DNA of 64,000 nt, taken from NCBI GenBank assembly GCA_023627715.1, contig JAMAHW010000081.1, positions 124,001 through 188,000 of the forward strand, read 5' to 3'. The notes under the pieces are model-generated. The model did not search any database. It was not told where the DNA came from and saw only the letters and a list, made by a program, of their open reading frames with translations. This stretch comes from Periconia sp. R9002 (Eukaryota; Ascomycota; Dothideomycetes; Pleosporales; Periconiaceae). A program made the translations under genes and the position numbers. Below, piece by piece: positions 21,186 to 32,242 of this stretch (the stretch's first letter is position 1; each line of letters starts with the position of its first letter).

Positions 21186-21977
21186 CTATGTTCTTCCCCA
21201 TGGTCCAAACTTCTTGTTTTCTGAGTGAGGCTGGTAACTAGGAGCTTGTGATTCCTGCACACGTCTCTCAGTTTCCTCCACTACCTTTTGCTTCCATATG
21301 GTATCGAGCCTTCCCCAATAAAGGTTCCGCAACAGTGGCAGAAACTGGACGTCGAGAATACAATACCTTTCGACATTTGCGTCGAGAGGTCGCACATTGA
21401 AGACTTCGTACGATCCTCCTTTGGCCGGGTGAAAGAGCTTCAGGCCGTTGTCTTTGACGCACTTCCATGTTAGCTTGTCGGCCAATGATATTGGCGCGTC
21501 GCTGGTGATGCATCGATCCAATCCATTGATATAGCGACGTTGAAACCTTGGACGTGCCGCGTTTTCCATCAGTTGTATGTCCTCCACACCACGAAGTTGA
21601 ATGCCAAAATGGTGATGGAGAGCATCAGAGTCGTTTCGGAGGTCAAAGAACACTTTGATGATATTTGGAGATTCGAGGACAGTTTTCAGGCTGTTACCGT
21701 CGACGGTCGTAGCACTGAATGCGGTAGCCTGGAGTTTATGTACGTCGACAAGATAAACAAAATTTTGCAGAGGTACAAAGATCGTGACAATCGAGATGCT
21801 CCCGTAACGGGAGAGTCGTACACCTTCAAGGTCAATATAAAGGCAAGGGAGACCGTTCGGAAGTGTTTGAAACCCCTTGACGAGGGAAAGAATGCCCGAC
21901 TCCGTATCAACTAGGCTATGGGAGATATTGGTTAAGTCCATTTTCCAGGTAGTTCTCTGTATAAGGCTATCCATCAT
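21186..21977 (-). CDS. 3'-5' exonuclease domain protein (DEDD, RNase D-like)
   Basis: A 263-residue frame. The first acidic motif is LYIDLEGVRLSRYGSISIVT, the Asp-x-Glu site of DEDD exonucleases. The second is KVFFDLRNDSDALHHHFGI, and the last is RYCILDVQFLPLL. Spacing fits the 3'-5' exonuclease fold of RNase D and Werner-type nucleases. It probably trims RNA or DNA 3' ends using two metal ions, but many fungal members are uncharacterised. An expected Tyr or His before the last Asp is present as a Tyr in RYCILD. Length is close to that of single-domain members. The first codons (ATG ATG) directly follow a possible acceptor (CTCAG), so an upstream exon is possible. Confidence 0.75.
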   Translation of the reverse strand: MMDSLIQRTTWKMDLTNISHSLVDTESGILSLVKGFQTLPNGLPCLYIDLEGVRLSRYGSISIVTIFVPLQNFVYLVDVHKLQATAFSATTVDGNSLKTVLESPNIIKVFFDLRNDSDALHHHFGIQLRGVEDIQLMENAARPRFQRRYINGLDRCITSDAPISLADKLTWKCVKDNGLKLFHPAKGGSYEVFNVRPLDANVERYCILDVQFLPLLRNLYWGRLDTIWKQKVVEETERRVQESQAPSYQPHSENKKFGPWGRT

Positions 21978-22736
21978 AGCCTGAGGAAACTAGGACGGTC
22001 AGCAGTTTATAGATGATCGGCATCATTGAGCGGATACGTTAGCTATGGCTCCAATTTTCATTTCTGTGAATTGGATCTGCCAAAATAAAGTCAGTTGGGG
22101 TCAAAAATGTTCCAGAGCCCAAACACATATGAACGTGGTATACGTGGTAGGTGATGATCTGGTTTCGATAAAGTTTACTGAGGAGGTTTTTCAGCACAAA
22201 CCAGCGCACGATGATCCAACTGAGTATTGCGTTGAACAATCTCTCACTAGCAGCGCTTCATGTGTCATTATAGAAATATTTTCAATACACCGTCTAGGTT
22301 CTTTTTGCTTAGTACGTTGTACGAAGCTATTTGTGGTGAGAGAACTCGCTCTCAATTCATCTAAGAACATCAACACACTAACACCTTCACTGTCGCAATA
22401 ATCATTCTTAGGCACAAAGGCAAAACAGGCTCGTTAAGACGCTACAGAATAATACTACGAGCTTCAATGGAAAGGAAAATAGATTCGTAACAACTGGAAT
22501 CAACGGCGCCGCCGCGAAAACGGTACCTATCGCGCGAGTAAGGTCTAAAAATAGCTTGTGTCACGAAAGAGACTAAGCTGTTACAGGGAGCTTTGACATG
22601 GCATTAAGAGTTTATTGGAGTATTGTTCCTTGAAGCATCCATCGGATTGGTTCCATCCAATAGATGGTTAGGCTAAGGCTACCTGGCCAAGATTGATGCC
22701 TAGGTCAGCGAAATGAACAAGATTTGAACCCAGTTA
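21978..22736. other. intergenic spacer
   Basis: No supported gene in 759 bp; several short frames have no recognisable content. Confidence 0.4.
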
Positions 22737-23240
22737 TCAAAGCTTCCGCAGCAGCGCCTTAATAAAACCCTCTTCCTTTGCTTTACGCAGTGGAAATATG
22801 CGACCTTCTTTGGTATAGGTCCAGAACTCATCATAGTTCTTGAATCGAATCACTGGAACCCCAATGAGACGGTGATCGATTAGATTGACCAGATTAACAA
22901 GAACCTTGCGACTGCCCAGAACCTAAATGATAGTTTAGTGCAAACACTTGAACGGTAATATGGTGTTTCATACTTTCCTACATCCACTGATTGAAGTTGG
23001 TGGACTACTAATCAATACCTCTCTGCACAGATCCTGCCATCGTTCCAACTTGTTCACTTCAGTAGCATGGCCGTAAAGTGAAGCGAACATAGCTGTCTGG
23101 CAGTCGGACCAACGCTTGGCCTTCAGCTTCCGTCCCCACTTACGCTGAGCAGCAAGCCGATCGAAATTACTTTTCAGACCAGTAGTGGGATCGTGCGCAA
23201 AGTCAGTATAAGGAGAGAACCAGGTAGATGAGCCATTCAT
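22737..23240 (-). CDS. uncharacterised fungal family protein, paralogue A
   Basis: Exons 22974-23240 and 22737-22922 with a 51-nt intron (GTATGA, TTTAG) give about 150 residues. The N-terminal half reads FSPYTDFAHDPTTGLKSNF and RLAAQRKWGRKLKAKRW. The second half has LERWQDLCREVLI, then LGSRKVLVNLVNLIDHR, VIRFKNYDEFWTYT and a final GFIKALLRKL. I recognise this as a family common in dothideomycetes and other ascomycetes, but no function is known to me. A second member lies 1.5 kb away (24780-25546) with the intron at the equivalent point. The start at 23240 is the nearest ATG before the conserved block. The upstream frame to 23462 contains a possible intron (GTAAGT), so extra N-terminal exons are possible. 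Confidence 0.7.
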
Positions 23241-23735
23241 CTTTCTGAGTGGAACACGAGACAAAGGATTTCGGTATGCAAACTGTTTAATGCTGAGATT
23301 GCTATTGCGGTAGATCTTAGCCAATCCTTCTAGCAAGAAGAAAACTTTACTTACAGCTAAGACGGCAGCTGCCAAGCTGTTTATCATCGATATGTGCGGG
23401 TCAGATGTAATAATGGAAGGGAATGGCCTCAAAGCAGAGATCAAGAACTGAAATATGACCATGAATTACTATGTAGAATGTGAGCTGGTAATGGCACCCT
23501 GGAAATGTTTTTGTTTCAAACAGAGTATCGAATTTGTGATCGTTCAACCTTCACGGTTATTATCTGTCTACATCATTAAAACATACTTTTGTTGAGCTCT
23601 GAGAGAGGGCTGGGTGATGTGCTGACATGGCTAACTTTCGATCCAATAATATCTGACCACATGTCCCGGCTTTCACGGCAACTTGTTCTTCCTGACAGTA
23701 AACCCAATAAACCAAATAACTGATGCTGTTATATC
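23241..23735. other. intergenic or possible 5' exon region
   Basis: The minus-strand frame continues open to 23462 (with a GTAAGT inside) and may hold further 5' sequence of the preceding gene. The rest shows nothing coding. Confidence 0.3.
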
Positions 23736-24196
23736 CTATAGCTTTGACCGAACTCTACTCGTTCCCGTGGATCGCAACTGGCGGACACGTGGCAGAGCGA
23801 AAGGAAGATGGTTGTGTCGCCCTAGAATGTAGGTTATGATAATATCTCTTGTGGGGCGCATGAGTTGCGTGATCTGAAGTTCGAACGTGTGGAAATACTT
23901 CGCTGCTATCAAGGGATCAACTAACCCATGCGCAGCATTGAAGCCTTCGACTTCCTTGAGACTTATCAGCGCTGTTTTCACCAATGCACCTGGATGAACC
24001 CTTGAGACATTGCGCAGATCGAGGCGTTGCAATGGACATCGGCATTTAGTATCGCTTCGTTCGGGGAGAGGATCGTTAATATGCGTAGGTCCGAGTTCGA
24101 TGTTAACTTCTTGTGAGAGGACGGAGTGATGTGTGTCGATATGCTCCATAACCAGTCGGGCAATTATATGTCCTGCGATGTACGATATGTATCCGG
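23736..24196 (-). CDS. possible 3' exon of an unrecognised gene
   Basis: A frame of about 153 codons ends at 23736. It can begin at an acceptor-like CTGCAG (24197), reading GYISYIAGHIIARLVMEHI and running to a basic C-terminus. A second frame further upstream (about 24420-24520, with LLAEHALSASLVRESLQEHW) could be an earlier exon, but the join is uncertain. No domain is recognised. It may be a real hypothetical gene or a decayed one. Confidence 0.3.
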
Positions 24197-24779
24197 CTGC
24201 AGGATAGGGTTACAAAATAGAGCAAGCATAGAGGAGCAATACTCAGTGAGCTTATGTAGTTCCTTAAGAAGGGATAGAGATGCGAAGAAGCTCTCTATAG
24301 ATATCAGAATATGTGTAAACGAAAGTATCTTATTCTGTAGACGTGAAGCTGTTCGAGAAGCTATAGTGCTCCTTACTAGAAATAAAGCATTAAGTGGAGG
24401 TAGACATATTAGAATAGGGGCATCGACCTGTGGGTTTCGGCGGGCTTTCCAATGCTCCTGCAAGGACTCTCGGACAAGTGAAGCGGAGAGAGCGTGTTCT
24501 GCTAGGAGGGCAGAGACAACGGTGAGTGTTTATTGATCTTTGTTGTTCTGAACGGCGCCAGCACCTACGTCTTGATATAGTCTGTTGCTATGGCGCATCT
24601 TGAAACCTATATCGCTACCAGGCCTTTGACACTTGAGGGGCTTCACGATTCAGATATGCCGGTGGCAGTTCAGTGCGTAACAGGGATCGTGACGTTTATG
24701 TGTAATCGATAAGCAGTGCAAAGGGCTCATCCAGCTTTGTATTAATTGGTCCTCTGTACTAATGCAAGGTGTTGATTGA
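24197..24779. other. intergenic or possible 5' exon region
   Basis: May hold the first exon of the uncertain gene ending at 23736. The rest is spacer downstream of paralogue B. Confidence 0.3.
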
Positions 24780-25546
24780 TTAAAGATCAATCGATATGTT
24801 CTCTAAGTCTTCAACATCACGCCTTATGCGATGTGCCAAAGCTGACTTGTCTTTGTTTTTCCCCTCTTTGAATACCACTATTGGTCGATGATGCTTTTCT
24901 GGTAAAATACCACCTGCATTCATATCTCTGGAGGCGTGAGGGTACCTCAGAACGCGCCTGAGAAGATTTCCAGCCGCTTCGTGATCTCTCGGGAAATAAG
25001 CCGCATTTACGCGGGTGTATTCCGCTAAGGCTTCTGCTGAAGGAAACGTCGTTACAACCTCGCCGTGACCACGACGGTGTGCATCAACAACATCGACGAG
25101 GTTGAAATGATACCCTTTCAAAATCTAAAACAGAAGCTGTATATAAGTAGTTGACCCAGGACAGAGAGCAGCTTTACGGAATGGTGTGTTAGGACACTGA
25201 CCTTTTCACATTCCTGCCACGTCGCTATTCCGTGTGTACTTTGCACGCCCACAACTGCACACAGCGTTTGCCACGCAAGCAAGTCTGCAGCATCTGTACC
25301 GAACCTGGCATTAAATTCCATGACAAGTGCTCGTCGGAAAGCGTCCCAAGCTGTGCTGCCTCGAACATCACCGTGTTTCCATCCCTGTGATCTTCGAAGA
25401 CGTTGAAACTCTTGCGCAGAAGAGGCTGAAGGATTGAAAACAAAAGACTCGTACGGCCCGAAGAAGTCTTCGATGGGGTGTTTCTTGCTGAGTTTCGTCT
25501 GGGTTTTGCTCTGCTTTGCCTCTCGTTGACGGGATAGTCGGCCCAT
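24780..25546 (-). CDS. uncharacterised fungal family protein, paralogue B
   Basis: Exons 25202-25546 and 24780-25124 join in phase 0 over a 77-nt intron (GTCAGT, TTTTAG), giving 229 residues. The basic start (MGRLSRQREAKQSKTQTKL) precedes FFGPYESFVFNPSASSAQEF and RLRRSQGW. Later come LLAWQTLCAVVGV and, after the intron, LKGYHFNLVDVVDAHRRG, then FPSAEALAEYT. These blocks align with paralogue A (FSPYTDF..., WQDLCREV, VLVNLVNLIDHR). The intron falls directly after a Lys codon in both genes. This is the better preserved and longer copy. Function unknown; no signal peptide or membrane segment. Confidence 0.78.
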
Positions 25547-26373
25547 AATAGATCGGTATCTGCGATACTACAAAGCGAAGCGAACGCGCTGTGTTATAAC
25601 ACTGGGTGACACTAGGAGCTGAGAAACATCACTATATGTCGCGTGTACTGGCATACTGCATGCCCCGCACGTATTCTGCTGGCACGATCGAATCATCATT
25701 CTCCGCGTGTATCAATTTCACCATGCATAGTATCTCACAGTTACACTTTCAATATAATCTACAAGGTAGTGTTTTATGCAGAAACAAAATGACTCAGTGG
25801 ATTACTGGAATGGAAAAATCTTCCAACCAATTCCGTTGTTCGGCTGAAGGGTGTGTATTGTGATGGCAGCGCATTTGCACAGCCACTTCACGGCAATTGG
25901 AGCCCACAGTACTTGCATCTTACGTGCAGATCACAGCTTATCAAAATCATAACTTAGGTGTTATGGAGACAATCGTCAGCCATAGAAACATCACAGAACG
26001 TAAAAGAATATGCGTACAATGTCTATAAAAGCATTTACAGACGTATGCACTTTCGTTTTCACAAAGATCAATAAGACATGTCAAATATTGCTCTACAGAT
26101 ACGCAAACAGCGTGCGCTACGACCGTCGGAACGCAACCAGGACCCATCCCAGCGCCAAGGGACCAGACTAACGTACAAGCAACACTACCGCATCTTCACA
26201 CCCCACGATCTATTTATCTAGCCGGCGGAGCTAATAGCCACAAGCATAGGACTGCCTCGGATGACAGTCCAGTCTGTTCCAGCCACACTAATTCTTATCG
26301 GTACTTTCAAAATACAAATAGCTCAGAGCGAGTGCTACTACACCTATACATTTGGTCCTCCCAAAGCTTGAAA
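25547..26373. other. intergenic spacer
   Basis: 827 bp with no supported gene. It includes the promoter of paralogue B and the 3' flank of the coiled-coil gene. Confidence 0.45.
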
Positions 26374-28084
26374 TCAAGACGTACGGCCCCTGTGCCCATC
26401 CAAGGCGCCATTAGTAGCCACTGACAACGATCGACCCGGCCGGTTCCGTGAACGATTCGAAGTTCCCTCTGTGAATGGAGTACTCGGAAGACCTTTGCGG
26501 ATCTCTCCGGTTGCAGCATCCACGTGGACTTTCTGAAGCACGCAGCCACTGGTGATGGGATCCGGGGTGGCCCCAGGTTTTATGTTATAGATCCTTGGAA
26601 CAACAACAATACCTTCCTGTGCATCCGCCGTCATAAGAAGTGGTGAGGGCACATTCATATCGTTCGTCGCAGCTCCCAAATTGAGAGCGAGCCAAGCCCG
26701 GTCGGGACTAGTTGGATTTGCAGCGAAACTTGGTTCGAGCTTCTGCATGCCTTGCTGGATAAGTTTCCAGTGTTCTTTCAATTCGTCCATGAGATCTTTG
26801 AGGTCTCTTGAAAATGTGGCCAGAGATGCTGGAGATAGAAGTACTTGGACATCTGCAGCTTGGAGCAAGTCTTCTAAAATGAATTCTACACTTTCTTCAG
26901 CATATATCTCCTGATTGCTAGAGGACATAGAGAGAAAGATGCCTCTGATGTACATTTCCTTCTGCGGATTGATAGTCGCTTCTTTCCTTAGGACTCCTCT
27001 GAGACCACTATCCTCTTCGAGAAGATGGGTTGGCTGGAAGAGAAATCTGTCTGCAAGAGATGCGAGTGAAGCAAGGACTTTCGCCACTCTCATCTGCTTT
27101 GCAATCTCTGAGTTTGATTGGGGAAGCGGGATATGGTGCTTGAATACTTCGTTTTCACGCAGTTTCGTCCAATCGCGCTACATGACTGTTAGCAATGGTT
27201 CCCAACTCTATGAACTCCTCCCAACATACCTGAAGCAGATCCTCTGGCAAGTCTCGTCCGATTATACTTCGAATCAGCGTCGTGATAGAGATCCACAGGT
27301 TATCGATCCCGTTTGCGCTATGTTTTTTTAGTCTAATCGCCAGAAACACAGCTCTCTAGACCACTGACATTTGTGAAAGATCTAGATCTTCCATCTTTAC
27401 AGAGAATTGCTGGAACCGTTGGAGTTTCTTCGTCGCCTTTTCAAAGTTACTGTGAAGTGCTCGGCGAGTGGCGATCTCGTCGTCCAACGATTGCTGGAGA
27501 GCAGCTACGTTCTCATTGGCTTTTTCCAGCATTTCAAAATAGCTGGTTGATGTGTTTTGTGTGGTCTCTAGCCTCTTATCGATTTCTTGAAGTTGCTGAT
27601 CCTTTTCTTTCAGTCTTTTGGTTATACCTTCAAACGCATTCTCGAGGTCTTCGCCTCGAAGCTTGCTCTCTGCTAGTTCCTCTTGAAGTCCCTTCGTTAG
27701 CTTATCATTCTCCTCAGAAGCTTCCTTTAAACCCTTCACCTCGCTCTGCAATGCACCAGTCTTCTTGTCCCACTGTCGATATCTCGCCTCAAATTGTGAG
27801 AGTTGCTCCTGTTGATGGGCTTCGTAGGACTTTTGTTTAGCAACTGATTCCGCTTTGAGGTCCTGAGTCTCTTTTTCTCTTCTCTTCAGCTCATCGTTTT
27901 GGAGCGAGACATGTTCGATAAGGTTTCCGACTTGGGCGAGCCCATCCGTATTGGTGAGGGAAGAGACGGCTTCCCATAACTTCTGTATGTCAGCAAAAGT
28001 GTCTGATTTTGAAACGATGCTTCCGACGCCTGAGTCTGCTCTGGCGTGATGAGACCTTGGCTCTGTAATCATTGCGTTGCTCAT
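26374..28084 (-). CDS. coiled-coil protein of an uncharacterised fungal family
   Basis: Three exons: about 27401-28084, about 27230-27355 and 26374-27177. The second intron (27178-27229, GTATGT/TGTAG) is clear. The first is either 27356-27400 or 27333-27368, since both keep frame; the first choice gives 537 residues. Residues about 45-220 form a long coiled coil (SLQNDELKRREKETQDLKAE, GLQEELAESKLRGEDL). Next come GIDNLWISITTLIRSIIG and IPLPQSNSEIAKQMRVAKVL, the signature of a widespread fungal family whose members pair a coiled coil with this helical domain. The C-terminus is disordered and basic. No enzymatic motif is seen. It may act as a structural or adaptor protein; that is inference. 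Confidence 0.72.
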
Positions 28085-28992
28085 TGTTCTGTTGCTTGTG
28101 ACGGTCTTTCAACTAGAGCTACTGAGGTGGGAAGTGATTACTTATGTTAATACATAGACTTATGACCTATTATGCTACGCCAGCTGTTCCCGGGACCATA
28201 ATCATTCCCAGGAACGCGGCACACTCCACACAGTTACATAGCATTTCTCGTTCCCAGACCGTATGCATGAATGCAGCTCTTATTGACTACTGCTCGGCCT
28301 TCATACGGGTGATATCGCCACGATCGTTTGCATGTCATGAACAAGACCTTACGAGCACGCTTGCGAATTAGAAAAGTACGCATGCAATGATCTCATTCCG
28401 GTGAATCCCCAACCTTGGGATGTATCTTAACTACAAATATGTAGCTAAGAGACTATCTGCCAATTCGAAAACGTTTGATAGGTGGCAGCAAGGCCTCACA
28501 GTTCGGGTTGACGCTCGCGCAGCCGCCGTGTAACCGCGGCTAGCTACTCGTTTCTGTAGCCAAGCCAGACGCATATTCTTCAGTATATTAAGCCGTAATG
28601 CAACATCTAGGAGGGTGCAAGAATCGACCAATACAAATTCGAATGCTTGCATTCGCACGCGCATCAATCGATAGCCAGCGCGTAGTATACAATTGCCTTA
28701 GGAGAGCGTGGCAAAACAGGATTGGCCGCCATCTGTCAAGCAGCAATGTTGCTGCAACCTGAGGGATATGGGCGACACGATAATTCAGTCTCTCGCCCCG
28801 ACAACAAACTGTAGTACTGTCATCGCCCAATAATATAAACGCCATAAATTAAGGCGGGAGGTAATTTGTACTGCCATCAGCTCTGCAGATAGTAGCCGAC
28901 CCGCTCGCACCTAACCCTTGGCGCCGGAGGCGAAACTCTATCTTTTGAGTTCAAGTCAAGAGGGACAGCGAGCGCAGAGTACCCCTATCATA
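28085..28992. other. intergenic spacer
   Basis: 908 bp without a supported gene, between the start of the coiled-coil gene and the end of the Zn2Cys6 gene. Minus-strand frames at 28431-28845 show no domain. Confidence 0.45.
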
Positions 28993-30921
28993 CTATGGCG
29001 CCGGTCCCCACTCCATAGTTCTTATCCATCCGGGTTTTCCTTGCTCTACTGCTCTTACATTCTTGAACTCTATTCTGATTCCTGTTGATCCTACGTAGAC
29101 CATTTCAATGCTCCGAATCCTAAGATGCTCTGGTACGGCGAGTGGCTCGGTTCCTCCAGAAGTACCAAGCTCATCACGAACACTTTGCTGTTCGAGGAGT
29201 ACGGCTTCCCAAGCAATCTTTCCAGCCATGGGACCATCCCAACAAGCTTCTCTTCGAGGATAAGTGAGCATCATTGTTATGGCCTTGATTCTCTGCGAAG
29301 GAAAAGGCGTTTGTTGAGCAATCCACCAAAGAGTTGTAAGTATACCGAAGCTGAAAGTAAACACCGGTGCTTTTTTTATTGATAATGACGCTGTGTGTGG
29401 AAGGTAAGAGGGTTCCGGGTCATGACACGACTCAGGCTCCATGAGGTCTTCTACCATCTTCATCATCTCTTTGAAATGATCCTCGTTGTCGAATAGCTCA
29501 ACGTCTCCCGTTGTAGATGTGTCCAGACATTTCACTTCGAACGCTTTGAGGCCTAGAGTAACCACAGATTCGAGGAGACGTAATGCAGTAGTAGCCTGCC
29601 TATATCCCTTCTTCTCAGTCTCTGAAAACCTCGACAGGAGTATGTTCAGAATTCGCCCCCCTTTCTCGGCCTGCTCTTTCAGCCGGTAAAATGTTTTCAG
29701 CATGATTGAATCTGACCTAGTGTCGAGCGTTCTAGGTGCTCCAAGGCCTTGAACCCAGGCTAGAAATTCGTTGAGGGTGCTCTCTAAATAGATTTTTACA
29801 TCTTCCAGGTCAAGTTCGCCCGAAACATGGTCAATGTTAGACATGTCCATCCCATGCCTCGGTGCGGGCACCCATTCATCTTTGGCCGCACTCTCCTTCA
29901 GCAGTTGCCGGGCTTGCACGTCCAGTCCAATCAGAATGCTTCTAAGGCTTCTCAATCTGACAGGATGCTCCACGTTCTGTAGGGCTGTGGAATCGCCAAA
30001 TCCTGCCGCCTCCATCTCGTCGTCGATCTCTCGGAGAATCCTGAGTCCGCTACGCAAGTGCTGTGTCGCCTCCAGGTATCGACCTTGTAGACAAGCTATG
30101 CAATTGAAAAGAACACAAACTGCGAGAACAGTCACTCTGTTGTCTACTTGTTTGCCCTGCGCGATTGCAGGAGAACTGATTTCTCGGATGGCGCGATTAG
30201 CTTGCATCAGGGCAAATTTCATTTCCTTGTCTGACATACTCTCGACCCGGACACGAGACGCGACAACATCGAACGTCACGTCGCCATTTCTCTCCGTCGA
30301 ATGTGATATCGTACTTGACATCGACCCGGTGTGAAACCCTGCTGCATAACGTCGATGCATTGCACCCAGCGCGACGACCGCGTACCGAATTGCGGGGAAG
30401 GTTGTTGCGGCAACGAGCACTTCGTGGGTCCAAAATGTCGACGTGAAGAATCCCGAAAGTTGATGTGATACGTATGAGTTGTAAAAATGGAAAGATGACC
30501 GCTCTTCAGCAGAGGAAAGATCGTGCCCAACATCGAGAGGCAATGTCGCACCAATCACGGATGTAGTAGAGTGGCTACATGTAGGTTGAAGGCTAGTTGT
30601 GCATGTGGCCAGCAGTCCGGTACTTTGCGCGCGTGAAAAGAGACCAGGGATCTGTTCAATGCGGTCTACTGGCGACTGGACAATCGGTACAGCGACGGCA
30701 TAGCCGTCGCATTTACGGCCAGTCGACGTGCACCGGCGACAATGAGGTTTGATTTCATCACATTTGATTTTTCTAATTCTAGTTCAAATATTAGAACAGC
30801 GTTTTTATTGTTAAAAGAGAACTCAAGTGCTAGCGTTTTCCACATACCTGCAAGTCTTACAACCGGAGCTGGTCTTCGGCTTGTAGACCCGCTTTCGGTT
30901 CTCCGGCTTAGGATATGGCAT
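28993..30921 (-). CDS. Zn2Cys6 fungal transcription factor
   Basis: Exon 1 (30848-30921) and exon 2 (28993-30778) are joined over a 69-nt intron (GTATGT, AACTAG). The splice reconstructs a binuclear zinc cluster: SSGCKTC from exon 1 continues as RIRKIKCDEIKPHCRRC, then TSTGRKCDGY. The spacing is CX2CX6CX6CX2CX6C. The protein has 619 residues. The basic N-terminus (MPYPKPENRKRVYKPK) is typical of nuclear factors. The long C-terminal part is the helical regulatory region common in such factors (ATTFPAIRYAVVALGAMHRR, VLFNCIACLQGRYLEATQHL). It should bind a short DNA site as a nuclear regulator; the targets are unknown. Its upstream region carries a repeat shared with the NACHT-ankyrin gene. Confidence 0.93.
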
Positions 30922-32242
30922 TTTTAGGGGGTTTATGTGAGCACATTTAGTCGCGAAACAGACGCGATGATGTCCATACGAACAGTCGAATGGGAGCGTT
31001 TGGTTTAAATATCCTGCTAGGACCCACTAGGACTTACAGGGGCGCAGCAGTCAACGCCAGCTCGGACCATCCTTACGACCCAGCCAACCAGAGCAATAAA
31101 AAAACTAAATAGTGTATCTCGGGAGATGATTGGTAAAAACACAGTAACTCAGTGCCAACCAGAGCAATAAGTTGAAGTGGCTTGAGAGTTAAGCAACCAC
31201 AGTCATCAGCGGCATCAGTAATATCTTTCTGTAGGGCTGTATTAGGTACCAGATTGCAGTATAGTATAATCTAACATATAGAGAGGCATAGTCTAGCTGA
31301 CGAATAAATGGAATCATATTTCGCAATATATATCTCTCTTTATCTTTCCCTTATTTAGCTAGATAGAACGTTTATTTATTCAATACTATCGCATCTTGTT
31401 AGTATGGCCCCCAAGTCCCAGCAGCATATCTCGCTCTCCCTTTCGAGCTACGTGAGTTGCTTTACTACACTGCAAACGAAGCAGTACGACGTAATGATTA
31501 ACGGAGCCTCGAAGGCGAACCAGAAACCAGACCACGGAGGGAAAGCCCGAATTCTATCTATATATTCTGGAAGGCAGAACAACGACCTCCCGCCAGAGTC
31601 AACGCCCATCCTAGAATTGCCGGCACCCTTGCACCTGAATCGTGACCAGAAATTCGCTTTTCCAAAGTCCGAAGAAATCCGCCCAGCGTTATGAGGCAGT
31701 ACGATCGTAGCCACGGAGAGCAAGTATTCAGTCTTCACAGTCGACGTCGAGCAGGCCAATCTTCCATCAAAACGTCAGTCTCGCCTTTCCAAGCTCTTGG
31801 TCACCCTGTCTTGAATGTTTATAGGCGGCTTTCCTCGATGGTCTTCATCGCCAACGCGGTAGCTATAATCATCGTCGACTACAGGACTGGTAGTCTACTA
31901 ATAATCCCTAACTCTCTATTATCGCATCGCCGCATCGTGGAATGACCTATCGCATTCTGTGTAGACCAGGCCAGAGATTACCAGAAGTGCCTACCAAGCG
32001 GACCTAAATGCCGTGGTGCTCGATAGCCGACGATCGGGACGACCGGACATGGTAGCATTGACATGTTGTATGTACATAGAGGCAGCGCCTGGAGCAATTT
32101 TCTTTGTTAGTCATTCCGCACTGACTCGAAAAATCGTGTACAGTATGGAATCCCATGTTATTCCTGCATTTGGGCCGATTTGGGACTTCTGAAGTCGAGT
32201 GACTGGGAGAGCACACTTCCATTAGGGTTTACTGAATGAATG
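30922..32242. other. gene-poor region upstream of the Zn2Cys6 gene
   Basis: Contains the left copy of the repeat shared with 35889-36042. The short plus-strand frame at 31404-31694 (MAPKSQQHIS...) has no recognisable domain. Several AT-rich segments suggest decayed mobile DNA, but no terminal repeats or transposase are identifiable. Confidence 0.4.
31042..31170 (-). repeat. left copy of shared upstream repeat
   Basis: Positions 31042-31097 match 35889-35944 over 56 bp at about 95% (core CGCCAGCTCGGACCATCCTT). Positions 31146-31170 match 36018-36042 over 25 bp (AACTCAGTGCCAAC core). It lies about 120 bp upstream of the Zn2Cys6 start, in the same orientation relative to the gene as the right copy is to the NACHT-ankyrin gene. 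Confidence 0.85.
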
